Positions 1 through 9,890 of a stretch of 64,000 nt of DNA are shown one piece after another; position 1 is the stretch's first letter, and each line of letters begins with the position of its first letter. Both the position numbers and the translations under genes were made by a program. Source of the stretch: Paramoeba atlantica (Eukaryota > Discosea); contig CDRNVI010000003.1 in assembly GCA_977017575.1 (NCBI GenBank), positions 744,001 to 808,000 on the forward strand. The letters run 5' to 3'. The notes beneath the pieces were generated by a model. That model saw only the letters and a program-made list of their open reading frames with translations. It was not told the DNA's origin and made no database searches.

Positions 1-120
1 CGTGCAAAGGTAGGTGAGCGTCGTGTGCCTTGGCTAGCCGTGAAGAGCGGCGTGCACAAACAACGGAGTGCCTGCGAAGGTAAGGCACTTCCTCGAAGCA
101 CTTTGCCACGTGCTCCGAGG

Positions 121-1305
121 TTACAGCACTGGGAGACGTGCTGAGACTCTCTGCGTCCCGAGAGCCCTTGCCGTTGTAATACTGCTTGCGTTGTAGCGCA
201 ACAGTGATTCGACGTTGAGGTGTTTCGTGAGGTTCTGGACGTCCTCCATCCTGAGATTCCCGAGGGAGATCTCGTGGAATAGGTAAGTAATTGCACCTCT
301 TTTTATGGAATGTGTTCCATACCCCGGACCGAGAAGTTGATTCATCCTGTGGTCCATCTCCCGGACCGTCGTGTAACACAGGCGCTGGCCTGGTCTCAAA
401 CTTCCCACAAACTGAGCCAGTTCGGGTGTCCCCGGTCCAGTCACTATCGCGTAGAGGTACGGCCGGTAAGGATTCAGACGGGTTGTCTTGGTCCCCCTGC
501 CCCAATAAATGATTACCTCGTGACTGGCCACACTCACGAACTGCTCCCGCCTCAGGTCGGCGGTCTCGGTCCATCTCGCAGCGGCTTTCCAACACAGGAG
601 GCAACACATGCTCTCCTTTACGTCGAGATGACGTCTCAGCTTCTTTAGAAGAAGTGGCGTGATTGGTAGCATCTGCCGCGTGGGTTCTAGCCCCCCCTGC
701 GCTTGCAGGGCCTTTACGTAGAGACTCAATGGGGTACCTTCGATTCCCATGAGCTCGAACAGAGTCCTCAATGCCCCTGCGTACCCCATGCGCGTCGAGG
801 TAGCGAGAGGCAGAGTCTCCAGGAAGAGCACCGCGTTTGCAGGATTCGCGGTGATTCCCTTCGCCTGGCAATACTCGCGCAGGCGGAACCACAGTCGCTC
901 CCTTGTGGCCCACGTGGCCGTTGCCCACATGGGCTGGAGCGCCTCGCCCAATTGAGTGGCGCGCGGGTCCTCGGGGGGCATTCGAAGAATCGCCCTCAGC
1001 AGCTCCTGGCGGCGTCCTCCTGGAGGCTGCGCGGCGTCGGCGGTTACGACGGCAGCGGTTTTGGCGGCGGCGGTCTTGGCGGCGGTGTAAACGGGAACGG
1101 GAAGCCGGGGTAGAGGACGGATTGGGAGGGAGACGCTTCTGCGCCTTAGACGTAACGGGGAGAGAGGGCGGGGAGGAGGAGTAGTGCCACGCACGCGTGG
1201 CCGTCTTTCGCGCTGGCGGAGAGACGGGGAGGAAACGGGGGTAAGAATATCCACCCGTCGTCGCCTGGGACGACGGGCACGAGCAGTAATTGGGGTGGGG
1301 GGCAT
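121..1305 (-). CDS. Tyrosine recombinase of Y1
   Basis: The 394-residue protein begins MPPTPITARA, as does the Y2 recombinase. A basic, low-complexity N-terminus is followed by a core-binding region (about 110-200) and a catalytic domain. The signature residues are visible: an Arg in ARWTETADLR, a His-x-x-Lys-Arg box in GTHSIKRGAI, and a final His plus Tyr nucleophile in LTKHLNVESLLRYN. In this class of retrotransposon the recombinase replaces the DDE integrase and inserts a circular cDNA without target duplication. It starts about 3 nt after the gag stop. Placement directly after gag, before the RT, is unusual for DIRS-type elements. Confidence 0.85.
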   Translation of the reverse strand: MPPTPITARARRPRRRRVDILTPVSSPSLRQRERRPRVRGTTPPPRPLSPLRLRRRSVSLPIRPLPRLPVPVYTAAKTAAAKTAAVVTADAAQPPGGRRQELLRAILRMPPEDPRATQLGEALQPMWATATWATRERLWFRLREYCQAKGITANPANAVLFLETLPLATSTRMGYAGALRTLFELMGIEGTPLSLYVKALQAQGGLEPTRQMLPITPLLLKKLRRHLDVKESMCCLLCWKAAARWTETADLRREQFVSVASHEVIIYWGRGTKTTRLNPYRPYLYAIVTGPGTPELAQFVGSLRPGQRLCYTTVREMDHRMNQLLGPGYGTHSIKRGAITYLFHEISLGNLRMEDVQNLTKHLNVESLLRYNASSITTARALGTQRVSARLPVL

Positions 1306-1308
1306 TTC

Positions 1309-2712
1309 CTAGTGGAAAGCCCGTGTTGCGCCGTAACGGTTGGCGCCGCCCACCACCCCGCCGCGAAAATCCTGTTGCGGGGTGCGTGTGGTACGGAACT
1401 GCCCCCCCTGCTGTTGGGACGCTTGGGGGCAGTTCGATCGGAGGTGGCCTGGCTGATGACAGCCAAAACAGAAAGGTCCTTGGCTGCGTCGACGAGGAGC
1501 ACGCTGCGCAGTCCGGCCCCTCAGTTGCTCGTCGACCACAAGCTGACCGTAGCGGTCCTGAGGGTCGTCGTCACGGTGCAACTGCTGTTGCACACGTTCG
1601 ACTGCAACGCCCGCCGCAGCCCAATAATGGTTGCGAAGCTCTTCGATGATGAGAAGGGCTACGGCGAGGTTGTGCTTCTCTAGCCATCCCTCCGTATTGC
1701 ACGCAGCGTACACCCATTCAGTTAACATCTTGAACAGGCGCTCACGCTGCGGCGGAGGGTTGAAGCGTACCCCAAGCTGCGGAGCTTCGCGCAGCTCACG
1801 GATGAGTTCACGTGGCTTGAACAAATCATCCGTGTCGATCCACGGTTGCCAAGTAACCGGATCGTAGGGGGAGAAGCCTTTCGGGTCCGTAATACGGACG
1901 CGTTCAAACGTGGGGATCAGATCTTCAACTGGTTTCCCACCCGGCATCTGCGCCCGAACATGGGCCAGTTCCAAGGAGTGGTAGTTGATCTCGGGATGGG
2001 GAAAACGATAGGCAGTGTTCTTGTCCCCATCCCACTCGGCGAACAACTCAGTTGAGTTAGGGTCCTTAGGATGCGTCATATGCACCAACCCTATAACCGT
2101 CTGCCGTAGGCCGTCACGGGGAAGGGACCATACAGCCTCGACGGTGACCTCGTAGTCCTTGCGCAGAAGCTCAATCACTTTCGTGATGAACTCTTCTTTG
2201 CTGGATTGTGTCATGATCCCACGCGCATCACAGCGTGAACGCTGAGGCAACTCGACGTGGTCAATGTCAAGGGCCTCGTAACGGCGCGGCGAGCGAGAAG
2301 CCTCAACCTGGTCGGGGTTAAGGGTTCCTCTTCGTCGCATATGGGGCTCGGGAGCCTCCAGCGGAAAAGGGTACGGGCTAGGGAGGGAGCTCGCAGGCAA
2401 ACTGGGAAGGTTGGAAGGGAGAGGGCTAGGCGGTTCGCGGGCGGGGCTGAGTGCTCTTCCTGAAGGGCGTACCTTTCGGCGCGCTGGGACAGGAGTAGGG
2501 GGAATCGGAGGAGGTCGCGCGGATACCTGCGGAGCCGGCTGCGTGGGGAGAGGGGGGAGAGGGGGGCGCACGGGAGGGCACGAAAGGGACTGACGCTTAG
2601 AATGGTCTTGGACGGAGGAGGTCTGAATGGGTGTCGGCGCCCTATTCCGCTTCGGTGATCTATCGCGCTCCTGGCGTGGCTCCGACGGAGCCCGTAAACG
2701 TTGGGATCTCAT
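1309..2712 (-). CDS. Gag-like protein of Y1, CCHC zinc knuckle
   Basis: The predicted protein has about 467 residues. The start chosen is the ATG at 2712 (MRSQRLRAP), because the gag of Y2 begins MRSQRLRVP and the sequence upstream is the element's A1 repeat. The first 170 residues are rich in Pro, Arg and Ser and look disordered. A conserved middle contains FSPYDPVTWQPWIDTDDLF and RELREAPQLGVRFNPPPQRE, both shared with the Y2 gag. The C-terminus carries a zinc knuckle, CFGCHQPGHLRSNC, followed by an Arg/Gly/Gln tail. The expected role is nucleocapsid-like RNA binding and packaging. It ends a few bases before the recombinase ATG, so the two genes are transcribed as a unit. Confidence 0.75.
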   Translation of the reverse strand: MRSQRLRAPSEPRQERDRSPKRNRAPTPIQTSSVQDHSKRQSLSCPPVRPPLPPLPTQPAPQVSARPPPIPPTPVPARRKVRPSGRALSPAREPPSPLPSNLPSLPASSLPSPYPFPLEAPEPHMRRRGTLNPDQVEASRSPRRYEALDIDHVELPQRSRCDARGIMTQSSKEEFITKVIELLRKDYEVTVEAVWSLPRDGLRQTVIGLVHMTHPKDPNSTELFAEWDGDKNTAYRFPHPEINYHSLELAHVRAQMPGGKPVEDLIPTFERVRITDPKGFSPYDPVTWQPWIDTDDLFKPRELIRELREAPQLGVRFNPPPQRERLFKMLTEWVYAACNTEGWLEKHNLAVALLIIEELRNHYWAAAGVAVERVQQQLHRDDDPQDRYGQLVVDEQLRGRTAQRAPRRRSQGPFCFGCHQPGHLRSNCPQASQQQGGQFRTTRTPQQDFRGGVVGGANRYGATRAFH

Positions 2713-2888
2713 ACACAAAACTTTAAACGTAACAAAATAACAACCTAACAAGAATATAACAAACGAGTAAACACCCCCCTCCATGCAATTAGAGAATACT
2801 ACATCATAATTTGAGAAAATTATGTGCCCCGAAGGGCCAGCAGGCAAATATATAGCCGCCCCTCGGCTAAATTTCAAAACGTGAACTA

Positions 2889-4126
2889 TTAAGGGTGGAT
2901 CGTGGCTGCGCACGCAGAGCACTCATAGTAACTGAACTGACGAGGTTCACGTTCACACGGCAAGCCAGCTCGGAGGCATAGCTCGTAAAGGTAGCGAACA
3001 AGGGCATGATGCTTCGTAGTTACATTGTGTCCTGCACATTTGACGCATCCAGGTATGTGGGTTAGCGCTTCCGAGGAGCTTAGGAGCTTTTTGCATCCCG
3101 GGCATAGCAACGAGTTTGGCAGTTGTGGGTGGCTTATTTTTAGTCGTGACATGATGTTTAGCGTGTAGATGTGCGAAGGAATGATTTTGCGATTCCCGAT
3201 AAGCCATTCATAGCTCCCTTTCTTGCTGCAAGCTTTAATCGTCGGAGCCCACTCCTTGTTTTTGAGAAAATTTGTCTGGATTTCTGTGGCTCTTTTGGTC
3301 TCCGTCACCACCTCGTCCTCAGGTGTCTTATGTGATTCCTCCAACGTCCCTGCAGGTGCTGGCGGTTCCATGCGTTGTGCCATCCGAGCTGAAAAGGTTT
3401 TTTGATGCTCAAAAACGGCATGTCGCGATGAAGTGTACGCAGTGTTCCGCAAGGGTTCTGTTGCTGGAATACCCAATCCCCCTTTCTTTAAAGGTAGTCT
3501 TGCTATCATTTCTTGCTCTGGACTCAGAGGTCCCAACCACGATGTGACGACATTCTTGATCTCGTGGTCAAATTTTTGCGCTAGCTCAAGTGAGGCCTCT
3601 GGTTTATGTACCCGTACGTGATAACGGTGCCGAACGTTTACGCTGCGCGATAGCAAAAGCAGGGACGCGTTGTTGGCACCCATCTTTTTAAGACGTCTGA
3701 ATATCGTATGGTGTTTTTCCAGCGTTCGGATTAATTCGGATCCTATGCGCTGTTCCTGCCCAACGAATGCACCCAGTACTTTAATGACTTCGCTCTCTGT
3801 ACGCACACCTTCTTCTTTGAGTGTTGATGGAATGGGGGCGTCGCTTTTCCCTTCAAACCAGATGCATTTTTCGTTATTGAGTTGAATTCCTTTAGTGAGA
3901 AGCAGGGTTTGTAACCGGTGGTATGCCGCCTCGACCTCTTTTCCACTAGGAGAAGTGAGGCTGACGTCGTCGACGTAAGCTAGAACTTTGACGTTTGGAA
4001 ATTCCTGCGCTATGGTCTCCAACATGGGTTGCAGAAAGCAGCAAAAGAAAACCGTCGACAGTGGGGAGCATTGACGAACACCTGCATTGCTCTCAAGTAC
4101 GCTGTACAAGGAGATGACATATTAGT
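2889..4126 (-). mobile_element. LINE-A1 fragment (RLE-type non-LTR retrotransposon)
   Basis: The longest reading frame (2889-4109) encodes the RT from the palm onward: GVRQCSPLST, then AYVDDVSLTS with the catalytic Asp pair, a thumb region and a C-terminal zinc motif (CPGCKKLL, then HIPGCVKC and ALVRYLY). The restriction-like endonuclease that should follow is missing because Y1 is inserted at 2889; it may lie beyond the window. The 5' side is truncated just before the GVRQ motif at about 4109-4126. In the other LINE-A copies the GVRQGSPLST box has Gly where this copy has Cys, so this copy may be dead. The clade resembles the CRE/R2/NeSL group of LINEs with a PD-x-D endonuclease. Confidence 0.8.
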
Positions 4127-4148
4127 TAACCGTTTAACGAAAAATATT

Positions 4149-4183
4149 CAACAAGGTACAGAAGTTTCAACAAGGTACAGAAA
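4149..4183 (-). repeat. Two SL-exon 3' halves in tandem
   Basis: Read on the minus strand, TTTCTGTACCTTGTTG (the last 16 nt of the SL exon) occurs at 4168-4183 and again, one base shorter, at 4149-4163, separated by a few bases and followed by AATATTTT. Other SL-tagged elements here have AATTATTT after the SL. The pair lies about 20-40 nt from the truncated 5' end of LINE-A1. It is best read as relict SLs left by successive rounds of trans-splicing and retroposition. Confidence 0.7.
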
Positions 4184-5147
4184 TTCATAAAGAATATTTT
4201 CTTGTAGCATATAAAAAGGGGGGGAGGGATATAAAAGGGGTTAAAAAAGATAAGGAATTGCTCATCATCCGATGGTAGAAAGGTAACAAAAATAAACTCT
4301 CAAAACTTAACAAACATACACTTTCTATAAAGCTCACACTACTGTTCGAAACCAAGAATCCATATTCAAACACTATAATTAACTCATAAACAAGACGTCA
4401 TGACTATAACCAAAGAAAACAAAGTAACCTTCCCATCACACAACTTCTCACCTCTCAGCTTGCGAACGGGTCACGCGGGGAGTGGTTTGGGGGTTGGTGG
4501 GTGGGGAAACTTTAATCGCGAATAAATCAAACAGACGCTAAATGAATCAAAATCTCAAATTCAATGTCAAATATATATCATCACTATATCATCTTTCGCC
4601 ACTATATCATATTATATTTCGTGGACAATAATTCGGGGGGAGATTTGTTTCGGGGGGAAAACCCCCGGTAGGGGGCATCCTGAATAATGACGTCCCATCT
4701 CCTTTGATCAATTCTTATCGTAAACTTTAAGAATTGCTCATCATCCGATGGTAGAAAGGTAACAAAAATAAACTCTCAAAACTTAACAAACATACACTTT
4801 CTATAAAGCTCACACTACTGTTCGAAACCAAGAATCCATATTCAAACACTATAATTAACTCATAAACAAGACGTCATGACTATAACCAAAGAAAACAAAG
4901 TAACCTTCCCATCACACAACTTCTCACCTCTCAGCTTGCGAACGGGTCACGCGGGGACCACCCATTCGCACGTACTCCAATCACCCAATCGCTTGTATGG
5001 CAGATAAATCCGGTGCCTACTCCAGACGTACCTCCCATTACAAAACATTTTTAATATTTATATATAAGAGATATAGATATAATATGAACTATATGCTAGA
5101 ACTACTTTTTTTTTTTTTTTTTAATTTCATGTTGTCCAAAGTCTCTG

Positions 5148-7910
5148 CTATAATCTACTATACGGATCCGCAGGGTTATCCTCAGAACGAATATACTGCG
5201 CTTGGACTGCGATACCTCTCTTCTGCAAATAATTCAACAACCTACGAAGCTCTTCCGTGATCCCATCCGAGCTTGATACTTTCCGATTGACTGCAGCAAC
5301 GCAAGATGTATTATCCACAAACAGGTCTACACACGTTCCTTTCTCAAAATGTTGCCCGTACTTTTCAAATGCCAATCGCACTGCGCGGGCCTCCGCTCTG
5401 TTTACTTCATACTCAAATTGCTGAGGCCACTGTGCACCTGTGCACAACATCTGACCGTAGTCAAGATACAACACTGCGCCCCACCCCGTGGACGATGCGT
5501 CAGTACACAAAACATGCTGATGCGGAACTGTGTCCGGATGACACGGTGGATCAACAGGAGGTCGATGTAATAGAGCATCACGCCATTCCGTAAGAGTAAC
5601 CCGCACAGGGGTCGGTAAAGGTACTTGCTGGTCAAGAAGAGACGGTTCTCTGTTCAGCCGATTAATTCTACGGCGTACAATTTTTAATTCGAGATGAAAC
5701 TGTGGTAAATGCATACCCATCACCGCTGACGCAAAAATCATTCGACCCACCGCTGACTCCAAAGAACCATACGTTGCTGTAGCAAAATCGTCCTGCGTTA
5801 GACGGCGCGTTAATTTTGGACCTAACGATACCTTTCCTAGGCCATGGTGATACGTGATACCATTAAACGTGTAGGTCTGCGATGGAGGGGCTCCGGCATC
5901 CTTAAAACGCGCATTGACTTCCCTAGCCCGGTTGTCTACGAACCTGACGTATTGTTCAGCGATCACTTCGCTCCCCGCAAAACGGATACCATCTATATAA
6001 ACATCGGCATTATCTGAAGAAAACGCGGCATCCGCGGTACAAAATTGCTTATCCCCTGCCAGCGTCGCTGTTAGTACATGCATTATTTCGGGTGCACACC
6101 GATGCCCCATAGGCATTACATTCATTTCAAACAAATCGCCTTTCGCATCCTTAAATCGAAACTTCTCTCTACATGTTAAAGGAATAACCACTTGCCAAAA
6201 TCCACACGCTAAGTCGCGCTTCACCGCCGTTTGTTCTTTTACACGATGCAAATAGTACGCTGCATGCTTTAACTCAACATGAGGATGATACGTTTCCTTA
6301 ATTCGCTCGTTGTCACCTTGCGTCCAAGCAATGAAACGCCGTCGCTCCGACCCATCTTCGGCGGGCTCAACAACCGTAAAAGGAATTACCCAATCCCGCG
6401 ACGGGCGCTTTGCAGCCTCGGCGGTAGTAACTCGTGTAATGAAGCCTTGGGCTTCCAACAATTCTACGTCACTAGCTGGTAAAAAAGATTTAAATTTCGG
6501 AGCGGGAGCTCGCTCATCGGGAACTTCTAACATCATTTTCCACGTCTGATCAAAACACATACGTTGCTCTTCGTTCATCATTCCTCGTAGTTTACGAATA
6601 TCCATCTGTGGAATCCCACTTTTGATATGCAAAGGAAGACCAAAATCTTTCGCGGTCGCCGCTTTAGACGTGCGACGCGTGCGTGTTATAGTATGTCTTA
6701 CCTTTTCTGCTGGAACATCATCAATGTACTTGCTAAAAACAAGTTCCTCTTCTACCATATGTGCAGCTTTCTGGTCGCTTTCTGGGTCCCGAGGGCTAAC
6801 GCCGTTGTCACTGGGTCGGAATTGTACCGGAGTAACGATTCGATTGACTGGTGCTTTGCGAGGTGCTGTACCTCGTCGAGACGGACGTTGCCGTCGGCAA
6901 CCTGCTTGAACAACTGCGTAATGGCCCCACGCTTTGCCGAATGAGTCCCGTATCCGCTGCCGAGAATTTTGCGTATCTTCGAATCCGCCTCCGTCACCGT
7001 TGCGCGTGACATTGGTTGGAGGTGTCCGAGTTTGTGTATGTATAACGCCAGGCGATGTGTTCCCTCGCCCTCTACCACCGTATACATTGAGGGCCGATAC
7101 GGGTTCAGACGGGACGTCTTTGTCTTCCGTCCCCACCAAATTACAATTCGCGTTGCGGATACCTCGTAAAAACGATCCCTGGTGAGCGTTGCTGTCTCCG
7201 TCCAACGGCTTGCCGCTTTCCAACACAGCAGCAATGTATGTTTTTCGCTTGACGGTAGGTGGATCCATAACATGTTCAATTGCGTGGGGGTGAGGGGAGA
7301 CATCTGTCGGAACGGCTCTGCCGCTCCCTCGGCCATGAGGGATTTGATGTAAAAACGCAGGGGATTGGTTTGCATGCCGGCCATGCTTAGTATCGCCGCT
7401 ACGCTCCGCGCGTAAGTCAACTTTCCCTGAATTTTGATCGGCATTTCGGCGATGAAAGTCACGGCGTGCAACGGAGTTATTGGAATTCCCTTCCAATTGC
7501 AGAATGTTGTTAGACGCTCCCACAGCCTGGCTCTGGCCTGCCACGTGGAGACGCTCCACATCTCCGACATTGCGTCCAATGCAGTGCGTACTTCTGGTGT
7601 GAGCACATTCACTCCCATTAGCAACTTCATGAGGCTTAGTCGCGCTGGAGCGGTCTGTTGAAGACTCAAAGTACCGTTGTATAATTCTCCTGAGGTGATC
7701 AATCTCCCTTTTAAGTTCACCGAGTTGGGCGTATACTCCATGCTGCTTATTTTCCTTCTCTTCATCACTTGCGTAGAAATTACTGTAATTCGACGTTTGA
7801 ATTTTATGACAGTACTGGCCGTTAGGGTGGGGTCGTTTCAAAGACTCTTGCTGCTTGAAGCAGGGCCAGCCACCCGCGCCCGAAAACCCTGCTGGAAACG
7901 TTTTGGGCAA
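5148..7910 (-). CDS. RT-RNase H of Y3
   Basis: The recognisable part is the C-terminal 490 or so residues. The RT starts near LPLHIKSGIPQMDIRKLRG and continues through VVEPAEDGSERRRFIAWTQ, AVKRDLACGFWQV and MNVMPMGHRCAPEIMH. An RNase H follows, with CTDASSTGWGAV, a conserved Glu in EVNRAEARAVRLAF, and FVDNTSCVAAVN. The domain order and the RNase H type match DIRS-like elements. The frame is open far upstream, across the recombinase gene; I do not know where translation begins. No methyltransferase domain was seen. Confidence 0.8.
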   Translation of the reverse strand: MPKTFPAGFSGAGGWPCFKQQESLKRPHPNGQYCHKIQTSNYSNFYASDEEKENKQHGVYAQLGELKREIDHLRRIIQRYFESSTDRSSATKPHEVANGSECAHTRSTHCIGRNVGDVERLHVAGQSQAVGASNNILQLEGNSNNSVARRDFHRRNADQNSGKVDLRAERSGDTKHGRHANQSPAFLHQIPHGRGSGRAVPTDVSPHPHAIEHVMDPPTVKRKTYIAAVLESGKPLDGDSNAHQGSFLRGIRNANCNLVGTEDKDVPSEPVSALNVYGGRGRGNTSPGVIHTQTRTPPTNVTRNGDGGGFEDTQNSRQRIRDSFGKAWGHYAVVQAGCRRQRPSRRGTAPRKAPVNRIVTPVQFRPSDNGVSPRDPESDQKAAHMVEEELVFSKYIDDVPAEKVRHTITRTRRTSKAATAKDFGLPLHIKSGIPQMDIRKLRGMMNEEQRMCFDQTWKMMLEVPDERAPAPKFKSFLPASDVELLEAQGFITRVTTAEAAKRPSRDWVIPFTVVEPAEDGSERRRFIAWTQGDNERIKETYHPHVELKHAAYYLHRVKEQTAVKRDLACGFWQVVIPLTCREKFRFKDAKGDLFEMNVMPMGHRCAPEIMHVLTATLAGDKQFCTADAAFSSDNADVYIDGIRFAGSEVIAEQYVRFVDNRAREVNARFKDAGAPPSQTYTFNGITYHHGLGKVSLGPKLTRRLTQDDFATATYGSLESAVGRMIFASAVMGMHLPQFHLELKIVRRRINRLNREPSLLDQQVPLPTPVRVTLTEWRDALLHRPPVDPPCHPDTVPHQHVLCTDASSTGWGAVLYLDYGQMLCTGAQWPQQFEYEVNRAEARAVRLAFEKYGQHFEKGTCVDLFVDNTSCVAAVNRKVSSSDGITEELRRLLNYLQKRGIAVQAQYIRSEDNPADPYSRL
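6752..7768 (-). CDS. Tyrosine recombinase of Y3
   Basis: The protein has 338 residues, with a core-binding region at about 60-160 and a catalytic domain at about 165-330. Diagnostic blocks are the first Arg in ASRWTETATLTRDR, the box GTHSAKRGAI, and LAKHQSIESLLRYN with the Tyr nucleophile. WGRKTKTSRLNPYRP matches the Y1 and Y2 recombinases (WGRGTKTTRLNP). It probably inserts the circular cDNA by site-specific recombination. The frame that encodes the RT is also open across this region, so the reading frames overlap on the same strand. Confidence 0.85.
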   Translation of the reverse strand: MMKRRKISSMEYTPNSVNLKGRLITSGELYNGTLSLQQTAPARLSLMKLLMGVNVLTPEVRTALDAMSEMWSVSTWQARARLWERLTTFCNWKGIPITPLHAVTFIAEMPIKIQGKLTYARSVAAILSMAGMQTNPLRFYIKSLMAEGAAEPFRQMSPLTPTQLNMLWIHLPSSEKHTLLLCWKAASRWTETATLTRDRFYEVSATRIVIWWGRKTKTSRLNPYRPSMYTVVEGEGTHRLALYIHKLGHLQPMSRATVTEADSKIRKILGSGYGTHSAKRGAITQLFKQVADGNVRLDEVQHLAKHQSIESLLRYNSDPVTTALALGTQKATRKLHIW

Positions 7911-8965
7911 TTACGCCACAAGTGCTCTGGGGATTGACACCCGAAACATAATAACTTGCGTTGAGAGAAATTAGACGGACGCGGCTGGGCTTGACCATAA
8001 TGTGCGGTAGAATAAACGTGAGCAGATGAATGAGCGACTGCGCGGGAGTGTTGCTTTTGACGTTCCACCAATTGTTCATTTACGTGGTGGTAAAACTTAT
8101 CATTGGGCCGCACTTCTTTTTGCAGCTTCTGGTGAACCAATTCGACATCTACCTGGCGAGCCTGCCAATACGCATCGCGAAGAGTCTGAATGATTGCACG
8201 TCCCATTTCCAGATAGGGTCCTTCGTTCCAATTAGGGATCATCCGGGCAAAAAGAATCCACTTGCAGAAAACATTATTAAAAAATCGCTCCTGGCGTATG
8301 ACGAATCCTCGATCCTGGTAATACTGATTTACACGGAGTCCATATTCCGGCGCGTCGCGGAGCTCACGCATCAAGTCTCTCGTTCGAAAGCCTCCATCAT
8401 CGAAATAATTAATCCACGGACCAAAAGTAATAGGCTCATACGGATCTAATGCGTTAGGATCAACTCCTTCCGGGATTTGTGCATTGGGATCGCTACTCAG
8501 TTGCGACGTTGGACATATTGGCCGTGCCCCCAGTTCTTCATGTAGCTCTTGGGTCGGAGGTTCATTTACATCCTGCGCTTCCTGAGCACTTAGGGGTCTT
8601 CGCCGAGACAGCTTTCGTTGTTCAACGAGATTCACTTCAAAATAATCTAAGTCGGGGTGTGGAAACTCGTACTCCTTCGAAGGCTTATCTTCCCATACCC
8701 CCCATAACTTTAAGCCCTCCTTACGTAACTTACCATATAACGTTTGTCGCTTGCCGGAAACATCATCCTTACGACGAAAGGTAGCCATCACATGGGCCGA
8801 CGGATTATCTCCCTGCATACCTGTCAATGTTTCGCGGGCCATCGTGGCAACTAAACTAAGCTCTTGCGGATTAAGCGGCTCGGTAGGCTCGAGCTGCTGC
8901 CCCGCCGGGGAAGAACTACGGGAAGATCGTAAGGTACGGGTATCCGGACCGTCGATGAGCGGCAT
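7838..8965 (-). CDS. Gag-like protein of Y3
   Basis: The 375-residue protein begins MPLIDGPDTRTLRSSRSSS. Its middle shares the block DPYEPITFGPWI followed by RDLMRELRDAPEYGLRVN with the gag proteins of Y1 and Y2, although overall similarity is low. A zinc knuckle, CFGCQSPEHLWRNC, lies near the C-terminus (about 343-356). The start lies three bases from the A1 repeat. The recombinase gene follows about 70 bp downstream. The expected role is packaging of the element's RNA. Confidence 0.75.
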   Translation of the reverse strand: MPLIDGPDTRTLRSSRSSSPAGQQLEPTEPLNPQELSLVATMARETLTGMQGDNPSAHVMATFRRKDDVSGKRQTLYGKLRKEGLKLWGVWEDKPSKEYEFPHPDLDYFEVNLVEQRKLSRRRPLSAQEAQDVNEPPTQELHEELGARPICPTSQLSSDPNAQIPEGVDPNALDPYEPITFGPWINYFDDGGFRTRDLMRELRDAPEYGLRVNQYYQDRGFVIRQERFFNNVFCKWILFARMIPNWNEGPYLEMGRAIIQTLRDAYWQARQVDVELVHQKLQKEVRPNDKFYHHVNEQLVERQKQHSRAVAHSSAHVYSTAHYGQAQPRPSNFSQRKLLCFGCQSPEHLWRNCPKRFQQGFRARVAGPASSSKSL

Positions 8966-9192
8966 AAAGAAACTTTAATCGCGAATAAATCAAACAGACG
9001 CTAAATGAATCAAAATCTCAAATTCAATGTCAAATATATATCATCACTATATCATCTTTCGCCACTATATCATATTATATTTCGTGGACAATAATTCGGG
9101 GGGAGATTTGTTTCGGGGGGAAAACCCCCGGTAGGGGGCATCCTGAATAATGACGTCCCATCTCCTTTGATCAATTCTTATCGTAAACTTTA

Positions 9193-9890
9193 ACTGGCTG
9201 CTCGCGCTCGATCTGGTCAAATCTTCGGATTTGACTTGCGTGCTGCGTGGCACGGCTCCTCCAAATCCAAATCATTCCGGATTGCTCCGGATGGTCACTG
9301 GCAAGCCAGACCCTTCACAGACAGATTTGGAAGTTCCGAGGCCGACGTCCTCTACCAGTTTCCGCTTGTCCAAGGCGGCACCAACGTGCTGTTGCCAACA
9401 CGCTGCGTCGACGAACTGTACGTCAACACGGCTTACCCAAGAGGTGTAAGCCGGGTAAGGGAGCTGGTTCCCTGAGGGGAGGGTCCGGGACGGTCCTCCG
9501 AGTACTGGGCCTAGTCGGTTATCAGCCCAGCCTCTTAGAGTGAGGCCGCCGGGAATATTTCGATGAGCGGGTTTGAACTCGCCGTCTGAGCACCATGTGC
9601 TTCAAACTTTGAATTCTTGCCACTCCGCCACCCCCGCCCACTCCGCCACCCCCGCCACCTCCGCCCACTCCGCCACCTCCGCCCTAGGCACGGCCCCTAG
9701 CAAGCGATAAGGGGGGGCTTTTCCTATGGAGGTAACATCTCCTCGGAGATATATTGCCTAAAAATCATCATCAAAAAAAAACTAGGCGTGATAACGGTCA
9801 CCCAGACATCGCAGCGTGAGAATGACACCGCCCGGTACCGGATATAACAAGGTACTAAGAAACTAGGGTGGGTGTCATTCAGCATAATCT
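9193..9890 (-). repeat. Poly(A)-ended 3'-UTR-like repeat D, copy 1
   Basis: The minus-strand sequence contains TATATCTCCGAGGAGATG, a hairpin GTCAAATC-TTCG-GATTTGAC and, beyond the Y3 insertion, TACAAGAAAATATTC at 4190-4252. A second copy at 15.80-16.22 kb lacks the Y3 and SINE insertions and ends in a run of A. No coding sequence was found. It looks like the 3' end of a further LINE family, truncated at its 5' side. The remaining stretch to the LINE-A2 stop (9890-10175) is LINE-A2 3' UTR. Confidence 0.6.
9261..9688 (-). mobile_element. tRNA-derived SINE, copy S1
   Basis: The SINE is read on the minus strand. Its head matches RNA polymerase III promoter boxes: TGGCGGAGTGGCAAG (A box) and GAGTTCAAACCCGC (B box), with GCAC-ATG-GTGC between them, like the long variable arm of a class II (Leu/Ser-type) tRNA. 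A body of about 300 bp follows, with a tail of ATTTGG units. The insertion is flanked by GGCACGGCTCCT and GGCACGGCCCCT, and the empty site is at 15.90 kb, so the target duplication is 12 bp. In this copy the head is expanded by several GGTGGCGGAGTGGGCGGA-like units. Confidence 0.8.

Larger units (their letters stand above)
1..2890 (-). mobile_element. YR retrotransposon Y1 (cut by window start)
   Basis: This is a tyrosine-recombinase (DIRS/PAT/TATE-like) retrotransposon read on the minus strand. Its parts in transcription order are a 5' repeat (A1, about 2713-2888), a gag-like gene and a recombinase gene. The RT-RNase H gene and the 3' repeats lie beyond the window start. The outer edge is sharp: LINE-A1 coding sequence stops at about 2889 and the repeat begins, and the same repeat edge recurs at 22.33 kb against different flanking DNA. 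I saw no target-site duplication, but only one end is visible. It is treated as a fossil element of uncertain age. The gene order matches Y2 and Y3. Confidence 0.8.
4253..9192 (-). mobile_element. YR retrotransposon Y3, looks whole
   Basis: This is a minus-strand tyrosine-recombinase retrotransposon of about 4.94 kb with split direct repeats. A1 (8968-9192) precedes the genes. After the genes come B1 (4734-4960), A2 (4506-4733, nearly identical to A1) and B2 (4253-4480, nearly identical to B1). The gene order is gag, recombinase, RT-RNase H. The flanks ...GATAAG and CTGGCTGC... are contiguous in an unoccupied copy of the same target repeat at 15.84 kb, so both ends are fixed exactly and no target site was duplicated, as expected for recombinase-mediated integration. 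All expected parts are present and the repeat pairs are nearly identical, which suggests a young insertion. Confidence 0.88.
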
